DNA of 64,000 nt from Streptomyces bauhiniae (GTDB lineage: Bacteria > Actinomycetota > Actinomycetes > Streptomycetales > Streptomycetaceae), in assembly GCF_004784475.1 (NCBI RefSeq), contig NZ_SRRT01000001.1:434001-498000 (forward strand). Reading direction: 5' to 3'. This document shows, piece after piece, positions 53,981 to 61,663 of this stretch (position 1 is its first letter; every line of letters starts with the position of its first letter). The notes under the pieces were generated by a model that saw nothing but the letters and a program-made list of their open reading frames with translations, did not search any database and was not told where the DNA came from. The translations under genes and the position numbers were made by a program.

Positions 53981-55192
53981 CTAGGGCTGGCCGTAGCCGT
54001 CCAGGAAGGTCCCGATCCGGGTCACGGCATCCGTCAGATCGGCCACGTTGGGCAGGGTGACGACCCGGAAGTGGTCGGGTTCGGGCCAGTTGAAGCCGGT
54101 GCCCTGGACCACCATGATCTTCTCCTGGCGCAGCAGGTCCAGCACGAGCCGCCGGTCGTCCTTGACCTTGAAGACCTTCGGGTCCAGGCGCGGGAAGAGG
54201 TACAGCGCGCCCTTGGGGCGTACGCAGCTCACGCCGGGGATCTGGGTGAGCAGCTCGTACGCCGTGTCCATCTGCTCCTTCAGCCGGCCGCCCGGCAGCA
54301 CCAGGTCGTTGATCGTCTGGCGGCCGCTGAGCGCCGCGACCACACCGTGCTGGCCCGGCATGTTGGCGCACAGCCGCATGTTGGCCAGGATCGTCAGGCC
54401 CTCCAGATAGGAGTCGGCGTGCGCGCGCGGGCCGGAGACGGCCATCCAGCCGACCCGGTAACCGGCCACCCGGTACGCCTTCGACATGCCGTTGAAGGTG
54501 AGGGTGAGCAGGTCGGGGGCGACCTTGGCGGTGGGGGTGTGGGTCGCGCCGTCGTAGAGGATCTTGTCGTAGATCTCGTCGGAGCAGACCAGCAGGTTGT
54601 GGCGGCGGGCGAGGTCGGTCAGGCCCTTGAGCATCGCCTCGTCGTAGACCGCGCCCGTGGGGTTGTTGGGGTTGATGATCACCAGGGCCTTGGTGCGGTC
54701 GGTGATCTTGCGCTCGATGTCGGCGAGGTCGGGCATCCAGTCGGCCTGCTCGTCGCACCGGTAGTGCACGGCGGTGCCGCCGGACAGCGAGACGGCCGCC
54801 GTCCACAGGGGGTAGTCCGGGGCGGGTACCAGGACCTCGTCGCCGTCGTCGAGCAGGGCCTGCATGGCCATCACGATCAGCTCGGAGACGCCGTTGCCGA
54901 TGAAGACGTGCTCGACGTCCGTCTCGATGCCGAGGGTCTGGTTGTGCATGACCACCGCGCGGCGGGCGGCCAGCAGGCCCTTGGCGTCGCCGTAGCCGTG
55001 GGCCGTGGAGACGTTGCGGAGGATGTCCTCCAGGATCTCCGGGGGGCACTCGAAGCCGAAGGCGGCCGGGTTGCCGGTGTTGAGCTTCAGGATGCGGTGA
55101 CCGGCCGCCTCCAGTCGCATCGCCTCCTCGAGCACCGGGCCCCGGATCTCGTAACAGACGTTGGCGAGCTTGGTCGACTGGATCACCTGCAT
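53981..55192 (-). CDS. PLP aminotransferase (AlaT-like, class I)
   Basis: The 403 aa fold-type I aminotransferase probably makes alanine from pyruvate and glutamate. Features are NTGNPAAFGFECP near residue 38, YGDAKGL, the NPNNPTGAVY block near 175, SDEIYDKILYDG near 200, PLP Lys in NGMSKAYRVAGYRVGW near 240, and the substrate Arg in FRVVTLPN. Start ATG 55192 has TAAGCT exactly 7 nt upstream and no Shine-Dalgarno, so a leaderless mRNA is likely. The gene is alone on its strand and is divergent from a secreted protease. Confidence 0.92.
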   Translation of the reverse strand: MQVIQSTKLANVCYEIRGPVLEEAMRLEAAGHRILKLNTGNPAAFGFECPPEILEDILRNVSTAHGYGDAKGLLAARRAVVMHNQTLGIETDVEHVFIGNGVSELIVMAMQALLDDGDEVLVPAPDYPLWTAAVSLSGGTAVHYRCDEQADWMPDLADIERKITDRTKALVIINPNNPTGAVYDEAMLKGLTDLARRHNLLVCSDEIYDKILYDGATHTPTAKVAPDLLTLTFNGMSKAYRVAGYRVGWMAVSGPRAHADSYLEGLTILANMRLCANMPGQHGVVAALSGRQTINDLVLPGGRLKEQMDTAYELLTQIPGVSCVRPKGALYLFPRLDPKVFKVKDDRRLVLDLLRQEKIMVVQGTGFNWPEPDHFRVVTLPNVADLTDAVTRIGTFLDGYGQP

Positions 55193-55199
55193 GCCCGCG

Positions 55200-55205
55200 A
55201 GCTTA
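55200..55205 (-). promoter_or_regulatory. -10 box of leaderless aminotransferase transcript
   Basis: TAAGCT on the minus strand (55205-55200) lies exactly 7 nt before ATG 55192. Confidence 0.5.
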
Positions 55206-55431
55206 CGGGCCGTCCGTGCCCGGTGGGCGGTGTTTTCCACCACGTGTTCCGGCGCCGGTTCCGCGATGGGTCCGGGCGGGTTCGCGGTGATTTCGTCCGC
55301 GCGCTCAACTCGCCTTCCGCACGCATGCGTTGACGCGCCAGCGGGAAGAGGCCCCTCGGGTCGGCACTCTTGTCCTCTCTCGTCCCCCTCGTGACAATGT
55401 GCATGACAATTCACGAAGAGGGGACCCCCAC

Positions 55432-56256
55432 ATGAACAAGCCTCTCCTGGCCGCGCTCTCCGCCGTGGCGCTCGCCGGGTTCGGCGCGACCCCGGCCGTG
55501 GCCGCGCCGCAGGCCAAGGCGGTGACCGTCGACTTCGCCGGAACCGTGTCGCTCAGCAACTGTTCCGGCTCCGTCGTCCGGCTGCCGAACTCGGCGGACA
55601 GCGACCCCGCGCTGGTGCTGAGCAACGGGCACTGCCTGGAGACGGGCTTCCCGCAGCCCGGCCAGGTCATCACCGGCCAGTCCTCCAGCCGCACCTTCGG
55701 CCTGCTGAACTCGGCCGGCACCAAGGTCGCCACGCTCCGCGCCAACCAGGTCGTGTACTCGACCATGACCGACACCGACGTCACCCTGTACCGGCTGACC
55801 ACCAGCTACGCGGCGATCAAGAGTTCCTACGGCATCAACGCGCTGCCGCTGAGCGACACCCACCCGGTGGCCGGGAGCGGCATCAAGGTCGTCTCCGGCT
55901 ACTGGAAGCGGATCTACTCCTGCAACGCCGACGGGTTCGTGTACCGGCTGAAGGAGGGCGGCTGGACCTGGAAGGACTCGCTGCGCTACACCGCCGCCTG
56001 CGACACCATCGGCGGCACCTCCGGCTCCCCGGTGATCGACACCGCCACCGGCAAGGTCGTCGCCGTCAACAACACGGGCAACGAGGACGGCCAGTCCTGC
56101 ACCGAGAACAACCCGTGCGAGGTCGACCAGAACGGCAAGGTCACGGTCCGCCAGGGCATCAACTACGCCCAGGAGACCTACCAGATACCGGCCTGCTTCA
56201 CGACCGGCAACAAGCTCAACCTCAGCGCGGCCGGCTGCACCCTGCCCAAGCCCTGA
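55432..56256 (+). CDS. Secreted trypsin-like serine protease
   Basis: The 274 aa precursor has a Sec signal peptide (residues 1-25, cleavage near AVAAP) and a chymotrypsin-fold domain. The triad is visible as His in LSNGHCLE (near 67), Asp in TDTDVTLY (near 115) and Ser in GGTSGSPVID (near 195). Three Cys pairs are plausible (NCSGS/HCLE, SCNAD/ACDTI, SCTENNPC/ACF). There is no long propeptide, so it may be active directly or use the N-terminal region for folding. GAAGAGGGG precedes ATG 55432. It is probably a nutrient- or development-linked exoprotease. Confidence 0.9.
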   Translation: MNKPLLAALSAVALAGFGATPAVAAPQAKAVTVDFAGTVSLSNCSGSVVRLPNSADSDPALVLSNGHCLETGFPQPGQVITGQSSSRTFGLLNSAGTKVATLRANQVVYSTMTDTDVTLYRLTTSYAAIKSSYGINALPLSDTHPVAGSGIKVVSGYWKRIYSCNADGFVYRLKEGGWTWKDSLRYTAACDTIGGTSGSPVIDTATGKVVAVNNTGNEDGQSCTENNPCEVDQNGKVTVRQGINYAQETYQIPACFTTGNKLNLSAAGCTLPKP

Positions 56257-56259
56257 CCG

Positions 56260-57870
56260 TCACACCGGGGTACGGCGCACCGACCGGCCCGCCAGTACGT
56301 CGGTGCGCCGCCCGTCCTCGATGACGAACCGTCCGTCCACCAGCACGTGCGGAATCCCGGTCGGCAGCGTCCGCGGCTCCGCGAAGGTGGAGCCGGCGGC
56401 CACCGTGGCCGGGTCGAACAGCACCAGGTCCGCGCGGTAGCCCTCGCGCACCAGGCCCCGGTCCGGCAGCCGCAGCCGGGCCGCGGGCCGCGAGGTCAGC
56501 CGGGCCACGCACTCCTCCAGCGACAGCACGCCCAGCTCGCGGACGTAGGTGCCGAGGTAGCGCGGGAAGGTGCCGTAGGCGCGCGGGTGCGGCTTGGTGC
56601 CCTGGAGGATGCCGTCCGAGCCGCCGGTGTGCGCGCGGTGCCGCATGATCGCGCGGACGTTCTCCTCGTGGCCGACGTGCTGGAGGATCGTGGTGCCGAG
56701 CCGGTCCTCGACCAGCAGATGACGCACGGTCTCCCACGGCTCCTCGCCGCGCAGCCCGGCCGCCTCCTTCACCGTACGGCCGACGTACGCGGCCAGCGCC
56801 GGGTTGGTCACGCCGGAGATCTCGATCGTCTGCCACTCCGCCGGTACGCCGTGACAGCCGTCGGAGCCGGAGACCTCCAGGTGGTGCCGGACGCGCTCGG
56901 CGGTCGCCGGGTCGGTGAGCCGGGCCAGGATCTGCGCCGGGCCGCCCTCACTCGCCCAACTGGGCAGCAGGGCCGCGAGGGTGGTGGAGCCGGGGGTGTA
57001 GGGATAGGTGTCCAGGGTGAGGTCGGCGCCCGCGTCCAGGGCCGCGTCGAGCAGGGCGAGCAGCTCGGGGGCGCGGCCCTCGTTGACGCCGAAGTTCATG
57101 GTGGCGTGCGCCAGGTGCAGCGGGCAGCCCGCCTCCCGGGTGAGGGCCACCATCTCGGCGTACGCCTCCAGGGCGCCCGCGCCGTAGGAGCGGTGGTGGG
57201 GGCAGTAGTAGCCGCCGTAGGAGGCCGCCACCCGGCACAGCTCGGTCAGTTCGGCGTCGTTCGCGTACATGCCGGGGGTGTAGGTGAGGCCGGAGGAGAG
57301 GCCGACCGCGCCCTGTTCCAGGCCCTCCGCGACCAACTGCCGCATGCGGTCCAGCTCGGCCGGGGTCGCCGGGCGGTCCTCCCAGCCGACGACCAGCGCG
57401 CGGACCGTGCCCTGCGGGATCAGGTAGGCCGCGTTGACCGCGATGCCCCGGTCCAGCCGGTCCAGGTACTCGCCGACCGAGCGCCAGTCCATGTCGAGGT
57501 CGTCGCCGTAGCCGTTCCAGCCGGTGATGGCCCGGCGGACCTCCTCCAGCGTGCGGTCGTCGACGGGGGCGTACGACAGGCCGTCCTGTCCCAGGACTTC
57601 GAGGGTGACGCCCTGGGCGGCCTTGGCGCTGTGGTCGGGGTCGCGCAGCAGGGCCAGGTCGGAGTGGGCGTGCATGTCGATGAAGCCGGGGGAGAGGACC
57701 AGGCCCTCCGCGTCCAGCTCGCGCCGGGCGCGCGGGCGCTGACAGCCCGCCGCCGCGGCCTCCTTGACGATGGAGACGATCCGGCCGCGGTCGACCACCA
57801 CATCGGCACGGTAGGCGGCCGCCCCGCTGCCGTCGACCACGTCGGCGTCCCGGATGACGAGTTCTTCCAT
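56260..57870 (-). CDS. N-acyl-D-amino-acid deacylase-like amidohydrolase
   Basis: The 536 aa amidohydrolase-superfamily protein resembles D-aminoacylases, which free D-amino acids from N-acyl forms. FIDMHAHSDLALL (near residue 62) supplies the metal HxH; HLAHATMN (near 255) and TGGSDGILQGTKPHPRAYGTFPRYLG region (about 400-425; the catalytic Asp in GGSDG) are conserved. The family Cys that bridges zinc in the NCG motif is replaced: here the segment reads VLGQDGLS. It is 12 nt downstream of the PLP deaminase gene on the same strand, so the two form an operon. Confidence 0.85.
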   Translation of the reverse strand: MEELVIRDADVVDGSGAAAYRADVVVDRGRIVSIVKEAAAAGCQRPRARRELDAEGLVLSPGFIDMHAHSDLALLRDPDHSAKAAQGVTLEVLGQDGLSYAPVDDRTLEEVRRAITGWNGYGDDLDMDWRSVGEYLDRLDRGIAVNAAYLIPQGTVRALVVGWEDRPATPAELDRMRQLVAEGLEQGAVGLSSGLTYTPGMYANDAELTELCRVAASYGGYYCPHHRSYGAGALEAYAEMVALTREAGCPLHLAHATMNFGVNEGRAPELLALLDAALDAGADLTLDTYPYTPGSTTLAALLPSWASEGGPAQILARLTDPATAERVRHHLEVSGSDGCHGVPAEWQTIEISGVTNPALAAYVGRTVKEAAGLRGEEPWETVRHLLVEDRLGTTILQHVGHEENVRAIMRHRAHTGGSDGILQGTKPHPRAYGTFPRYLGTYVRELGVLSLEECVARLTSRPAARLRLPDRGLVREGYRADLVLFDPATVAAGSTFAEPRTLPTGIPHVLVDGRFVIEDGRRTDVLAGRSVRRTPV

Positions 57871-57882
57871 GGCCCTGCCCTC

Positions 57883-59160
57883 CTAGAAGAACGTCCGGAT
57901 GTATTCCACGACCGTGCCGTCCGCCTCGGCCACCGGGATGAGCTGCCACTTGTCGAAGCTGGTGCAGGGGTGGGACAGGCCGAAGCCGATCCAGTCGCCC
58001 ACCATGACATCGGCCTCCGGTGTGGTGGCCAGCCACATGTGCTGGTCCGACAGGGCGGTCACCGTGACACCGGTGGCGGGGCGCTCGGCACCGTCCCGGC
58101 GTACGACCTGCGCCTCGGGCTTGTCCAGGTCGTAGGCGGCGTCGCGCTTGCCCGCGTTGACGAACGCCTGGCCGGGCTCGGGGCGGGAGACCACCTGGGC
58201 CCACAGCCGGAACGCGGGCTCCAGTGCGCCCTCCTGGGGCACCCGGTTGAAGGGGGTGATGCGGCGGTAGTGGCCGTCGTCGTGGGAGACATAGGCGCCG
58301 GAGCGCAGCAGCTTCAGCACCGGGCGGGACAGCTCGGGTACCTCTGCGAACACCTCGGCCACCGTGTCGAACCAGGCGCTGCCGCCCGCGCTCACCACGA
58401 TCTCGTCCGCCTTCTCGAAGAAGCCCTCGGCGTCCAGGGCGGCGGCGAGCGCGGTGAGGCGGCGCAGGTAGGCGGCGACGCGCTCGGGGTCGGCCTTCGG
58501 CACCTCGCCCTCGTAGCCCGCCACGCCGACCAGGCGCAGGGTGTCGGCGGCGGCCACGGCGGCGGCGACCTGCGCGCACTCCGCCTCGGTACGGGCACCG
58601 GTGCGGGCGCCCTCGCCGGCTGCCAGCTCCACCACCACGTCCAGCGGGCGGGCGGCGCCCGTGAGGGCCGCGTCCATCAGCTCGACCCCGCGCACGGAGT
58701 CGACGTAGGTGACGAGGCGGAAGTCCGGGTCGGCGGCCAGCTCGGCGGCGATCCGGCACAGGGCCGCCGCGTCCACCAGTTCGTTGGCGAGGAAGATCCG
58801 CCGGACGCCGAACTCCCGCGCCACCCACACCTGATGGGGTGCCGCGACCGTGATGCCCCAGGCGCCGTGCTCGATCTGCCGGGCGAAGAGCTGCGGTGCC
58901 ATGGAGGTCTTGCCGTGCGGGGCGAAGGCCAGGCCGTGCCGGGCGGCGTAGGTCTCCATCAGGGCGAGGTTGTGCGCCAGGCGCTCGGCGGACAGCGCGA
59001 GGACGGGGGTGGCGAAGCCGCCGGTGAACAGGTTGCGGCGCTCGGCGGCCAGCTCGCCCACGGTCAGCCCGGCGGCGTCCGGCGGAAGGCCCTTGAAACG
59101 GTGGTCGACCCGTTCCCCGGCGAGCTGGGCCAGGGCGTCGGAACCGGTCTCACGGGCCAT
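57883..59160 (-). CDS. D-serine/D-threonine dehydratase-like PLP amino acid deaminase
   Basis: The 425 aa fold-type III PLP protein (alanine racemase barrel plus beta domain) has the PLP Lys in FAPHGKTSMAP near residue 83 and a C-terminal metal site formed by His in ALSDQHMWL and Cys in GFGLSHPCTSFDKW. This is the pattern of metal-dependent D-serine dehydratase and D-threonine aldolase. It likely converts a D-hydroxy amino acid to a 2-keto acid plus ammonia through an enamine/imine. AGGAGG lies 5-6 nt before ATG 59160. The RidA gene across the operator suits this chemistry. Confidence 0.87.
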   Translation of the reverse strand: MARETGSDALAQLAGERVDHRFKGLPPDAAGLTVGELAAERRNLFTGGFATPVLALSAERLAHNLALMETYAARHGLAFAPHGKTSMAPQLFARQIEHGAWGITVAAPHQVWVAREFGVRRIFLANELVDAAALCRIAAELAADPDFRLVTYVDSVRGVELMDAALTGAARPLDVVVELAAGEGARTGARTEAECAQVAAAVAAADTLRLVGVAGYEGEVPKADPERVAAYLRRLTALAAALDAEGFFEKADEIVVSAGGSAWFDTVAEVFAEVPELSRPVLKLLRSGAYVSHDDGHYRRITPFNRVPQEGALEPAFRLWAQVVSRPEPGQAFVNAGKRDAAYDLDKPEAQVVRRDGAERPATGVTVTALSDQHMWLATTPEADVMVGDWIGFGLSHPCTSFDKWQLIPVAEADGTVVEYIRTFF

Positions 59161-59180
59161 ACGAGCCTCCTGATCAGCAT

Positions 59181-59199
59181 CGTTGCACTCTCTGCAACG
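59181..59199. promoter_or_regulatory. Candidate IclR operator CGTTGCA-N5-TGCAACG
   Basis: A perfect 7-bp inverted repeat with 5-nt spacer lies between the two divergent operons. On the minus strand it fills the spacer of a possible promoter (TGGACG / GATGCT); on the plus strand it lies just upstream of TTGCGT (59204-59209) and TAACAT (59228-59233). The form suits IclR-family regulators such as the one encoded at 60362. Confidence 0.65.
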
Positions 59200-59309
59200 T
59201 CCATTGCGTATGTCGCTCCATGCTGTCTAACATCTCGGCCAACACGGGGTCAACGAAGTCGTCACCCCGGACCGACCTTCCGGACCACCGACGAGGAGCC
59301 GAGACCATC

Positions 59310-60365
59310 GTGACCGCCGACGGACCGTCCAGCGCCGCCCCCGACGTGGATGTCGTGGCTCTCGGCGAGTCCATGGTCACCTTCCTCCCCGACCGCCCCG
59401 GCCGCCTCGCCGACGTGCCCGCCTTCCAGCGGGGCATCGGGGGCGCGGAGTCCAACGTGGTCTGCACCCTCGCCGCCGCCGGACACCCGGCCCGCTGGGT
59501 CAGCCGGATCGGCGCCGACGGCTTCGGGCAGCACCTCGTTGAGCGGATCGGCTCCTACGGCGTCGACACCGGCGCCGTCCGCGTGGACCCCGTCCGGCCC
59601 ACCGGGGTCTACTTCCGCACCGCCGCCGACCGGGCCACCGACGCCCACGAAGTCGCCTACTACCGCGCCGGATCGGCCGCCTCCGCGATGACCGTCGACA
59701 ACACCGACCTCGCCGCGCTGGACGCCGGCCGCGTGCTGCACCTGTCCGGGATCACCGCCGCGCTGTCGCCGGGGTGCCGGGAACTGCTGCACACCCTGAC
59801 CGCGCCGCGCGCGGGGCGACCGGTGGTGTCCTTCGACGTCAACCACCGCCCCGGCCTGTGGCGCGAGGCCGACGACGCCCTGGTGCTGCTGGACCTGGCC
59901 CGCCGGGCCGACATCGTGTTCGTCGGCACCGACGAGGCCGAGGACGCCTGGGGTGTGCGGGGCGGGGTCGGGGCGGTACGGCGACTGCTGCCGGAACCCG
60001 GCGTACTGGTCGCCAAGGAGGGCCCGCTGGGCGCGACGGTGTTCGAGCGCACGGCCGACGGTGAGCGGATGGTGCGCGTGCCCGCCCTCACCGTCGACGT
60101 GGTGGCCACCGTCGGTGCGGGCGACGCCTTCGCCGCCGGGTTCCTCTCCGCCACCCTGCGCGGGCTCCCCGTACGCGACCGGCTGCGGCACGGCCACCTC
60201 ATGGCCGCCGCCGCCCTCACCGTCCCCGGCGACCTCGCCGGCCCGCCCGCCCGCGACCACGCCGACCGGCTGGCCGCCCTGGACGACGCGGCGTGGGGGA
60301 GACTGCGACTCGGCCCCGGCTGGACCGGCGCCGAACAGGTCACCGAGGGAACGAGCACCGCATGA
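59310..60365 (+). CDS. PfkB-family sugar kinase (2-keto-3-deoxygluconate kinase-like)
   Basis: The 351 aa kinase has both PfkB signatures: GIGGAESNVVCTLAAAG near residue 42 and DVVATVGAGDAFAAGFL near 270 with the catalytic Asp in GAGD. The N-terminal ALGESMVTFLPDRPG is like KDG kinases. It probably phosphorylates a sugar acid or deoxy-sugar acid. GTG 59310 was chosen because the in-frame ATG 59220 lies in promoter sequence. The stop overlaps iclR by ATGA. Confidence 0.88.
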   Translation: MTADGPSSAAPDVDVVALGESMVTFLPDRPGRLADVPAFQRGIGGAESNVVCTLAAAGHPARWVSRIGADGFGQHLVERIGSYGVDTGAVRVDPVRPTGVYFRTAADRATDAHEVAYYRAGSAASAMTVDNTDLAALDAGRVLHLSGITAALSPGCRELLHTLTAPRAGRPVVSFDVNHRPGLWREADDALVLLDLARRADIVFVGTDEAEDAWGVRGGVGAVRRLLPEPGVLVAKEGPLGATVFERTADGERMVRVPALTVDVVATVGAGDAFAAGFLSATLRGLPVRDRLRHGHLMAAAALTVPGDLAGPPARDHADRLAALDDAAWGRLRLGPGWTGAEQVTEGTSTA

Positions 60366-61126
60366 GCCAGACCGTCGACCGCGCCCTGAGCATCCTCCCG
60401 CTGCTCGCGGAGGGCCCCGCCGACCTCGGCCAGGTCGCCGAGCGGCTCGGGGTGCACAAGTCCACCGCGCTGCGCCTGCTGCGCACCCTGCACGAACACG
60501 GCCTGGTCTACCGCCAGTCCGACCAGCGCTACCGGCTCGGCGCCCGTCTCTTCGCCCTCGCCCAGGAGGCGATGGAGAACCTCGACATCCGCGAGATCGC
60601 CCACCCCCACCTCGTGAAGCTCAACGAGGCGTGCGGGCACACCGTGCACCTCGCCGTGCACGAGGAGAACGAGGTGCTCTACATCGACAAGGTCGACAGC
60701 CGCTACCCGGTGCGCATGTACTCGCGCGTCGGCAAGCCGGTCGCCATCACGGTCGCCGCCGTCGCCAAGCTGCTGCTGGCCGATCTGCCCGAGGGCGAGC
60801 GGCGGGCGCTGGCGGAGAAGCTCGAATACCCCCTGTACACGGCCCGTTCCACCCCCAATGCAGGTGCTTTCCTGCGCGAGTTGGAGAAGGTGCGCGAACA
60901 GGGCTGGGCCACCGACCTCGGTGGCCACGAGGAGTCCATCAACTGTGTCGCGGCCCCCATCCGGGGCGCCGACGGCCGGGTGGTCGCCGCGATGTCGGTG
61001 TCCGCGCCGAACGTCGTCGTCACCGCCGACGAACTCCTCACCCTGCTCCCGCGGGTGCGCCGCACGGCGGACGCGATCAGCGGCGAGTACTCCGGAAGAA
61101 CCCCAGTGAAGGACCCCACCGCATGA
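60362..61126 (+). CDS. IclR-family transcriptional regulator
   Basis: The 254 aa regulator has an N-terminal winged helix (VDRALSILPLLAEGPADLG, then VAERLGVHKSTALRLLRTL) and a C-terminal GAF-like effector domain (VHEENEVLYIDKVD, GWATDLGGHEESINCVAAPI). It overlaps the kinase stop and the RidA start by ATGA at both ends, so it is embedded in the operon. Its likely site is the inverted repeat at 59181-59199; its effector is probably the pathway substrate. Confidence 0.93.
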   Translation: MSQTVDRALSILPLLAEGPADLGQVAERLGVHKSTALRLLRTLHEHGLVYRQSDQRYRLGARLFALAQEAMENLDIREIAHPHLVKLNEACGHTVHLAVHEENEVLYIDKVDSRYPVRMYSRVGKPVAITVAAVAKLLLADLPEGERRALAEKLEYPLYTARSTPNAGAFLRELEKVREQGWATDLGGHEESINCVAAPIRGADGRVVAAMSVSAPNVVVTADELLTLLPRVRRTADAISGEYSGRTPVKDPTA

Positions 61127-61533
61127 CCGACAAGACCGCCCTCACCCCCAAGACCCACACGGTGCCGCCCGCGAAGTTCTCGCACGGCGTCAGGAAGGGC
61201 AACATCCTCCAGGTCGCCGGCCAGGTCGGCTTCCTGCCCGCCGAGGAGGGCAAGGCCCCCACCCCCGCCGGTCCCACCCTGCGCGAGCAGACCCTGCAGA
61301 CCCTCGCCAACGTCAAGGCGATCCTCGAAGAGGGCGGCGCGAGCTGGGACGACGTGATGATGATCCGCGTCTACCTCACCGACGTGGACCACTTCGCCGA
61401 GATGAACGACATCTACAACACCTACTTCGGCGAGCAGGGCCTCACCCAGCCCCCGGCCGCCCGCACCACGGTCTACGTCGGGCTGCCCGCCGGGCTCCTG
61501 ATCGAGATCGACGCGCTCGCCGTCCTCGGCTGA
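61123..61533 (+). CDS. RidA-family enamine/imine deaminase
   Basis: The 136 aa protein has the YjgF/YER057c/UK114 fold with the carboxylate-binding Arg in PPAARTTVYVG and the C-terminal Glu in LIEIDALAVL. RidA hydrolyses reactive enamines/imines released by PLP dehydratases to 2-keto acids and ammonia, which directly suits the divergent PLP deaminase. ATG 61123 overlaps the iclR stop. Confidence 0.92.
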   Translation: MTDKTALTPKTHTVPPAKFSHGVRKGNILQVAGQVGFLPAEEGKAPTPAGPTLREQTLQTLANVKAILEEGGASWDDVMMIRVYLTDVDHFAEMNDIYNTYFGEQGLTQPPAARTTVYVGLPAGLLIEIDALAVLG

Positions 61534-61571
61534 CCGCCTCCCCGAAGACCGCACCACCCGCACGACGCACA

Positions 61572-61602
61572 CGGCACGGCACCCCCTACGGGTGCCGTGC
61601 CG
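61572..61602 (+). terminator. Strong hairpin between ridA-like and gntP-like genes
   Basis: A perfect 13-bp stem (61572-61584 with 61590-61602) and CCTAC loop. No U-tract follows, so it may be a partial terminator or an mRNA end-protecting structure rather than a full stop. Confidence 0.6.
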
Positions 61603-61663
61603 CGCTCCACCCTGCCCGAAAGCCCGATGTACTTAACCTTCACACGCAGAGGACCCCCCTCTC

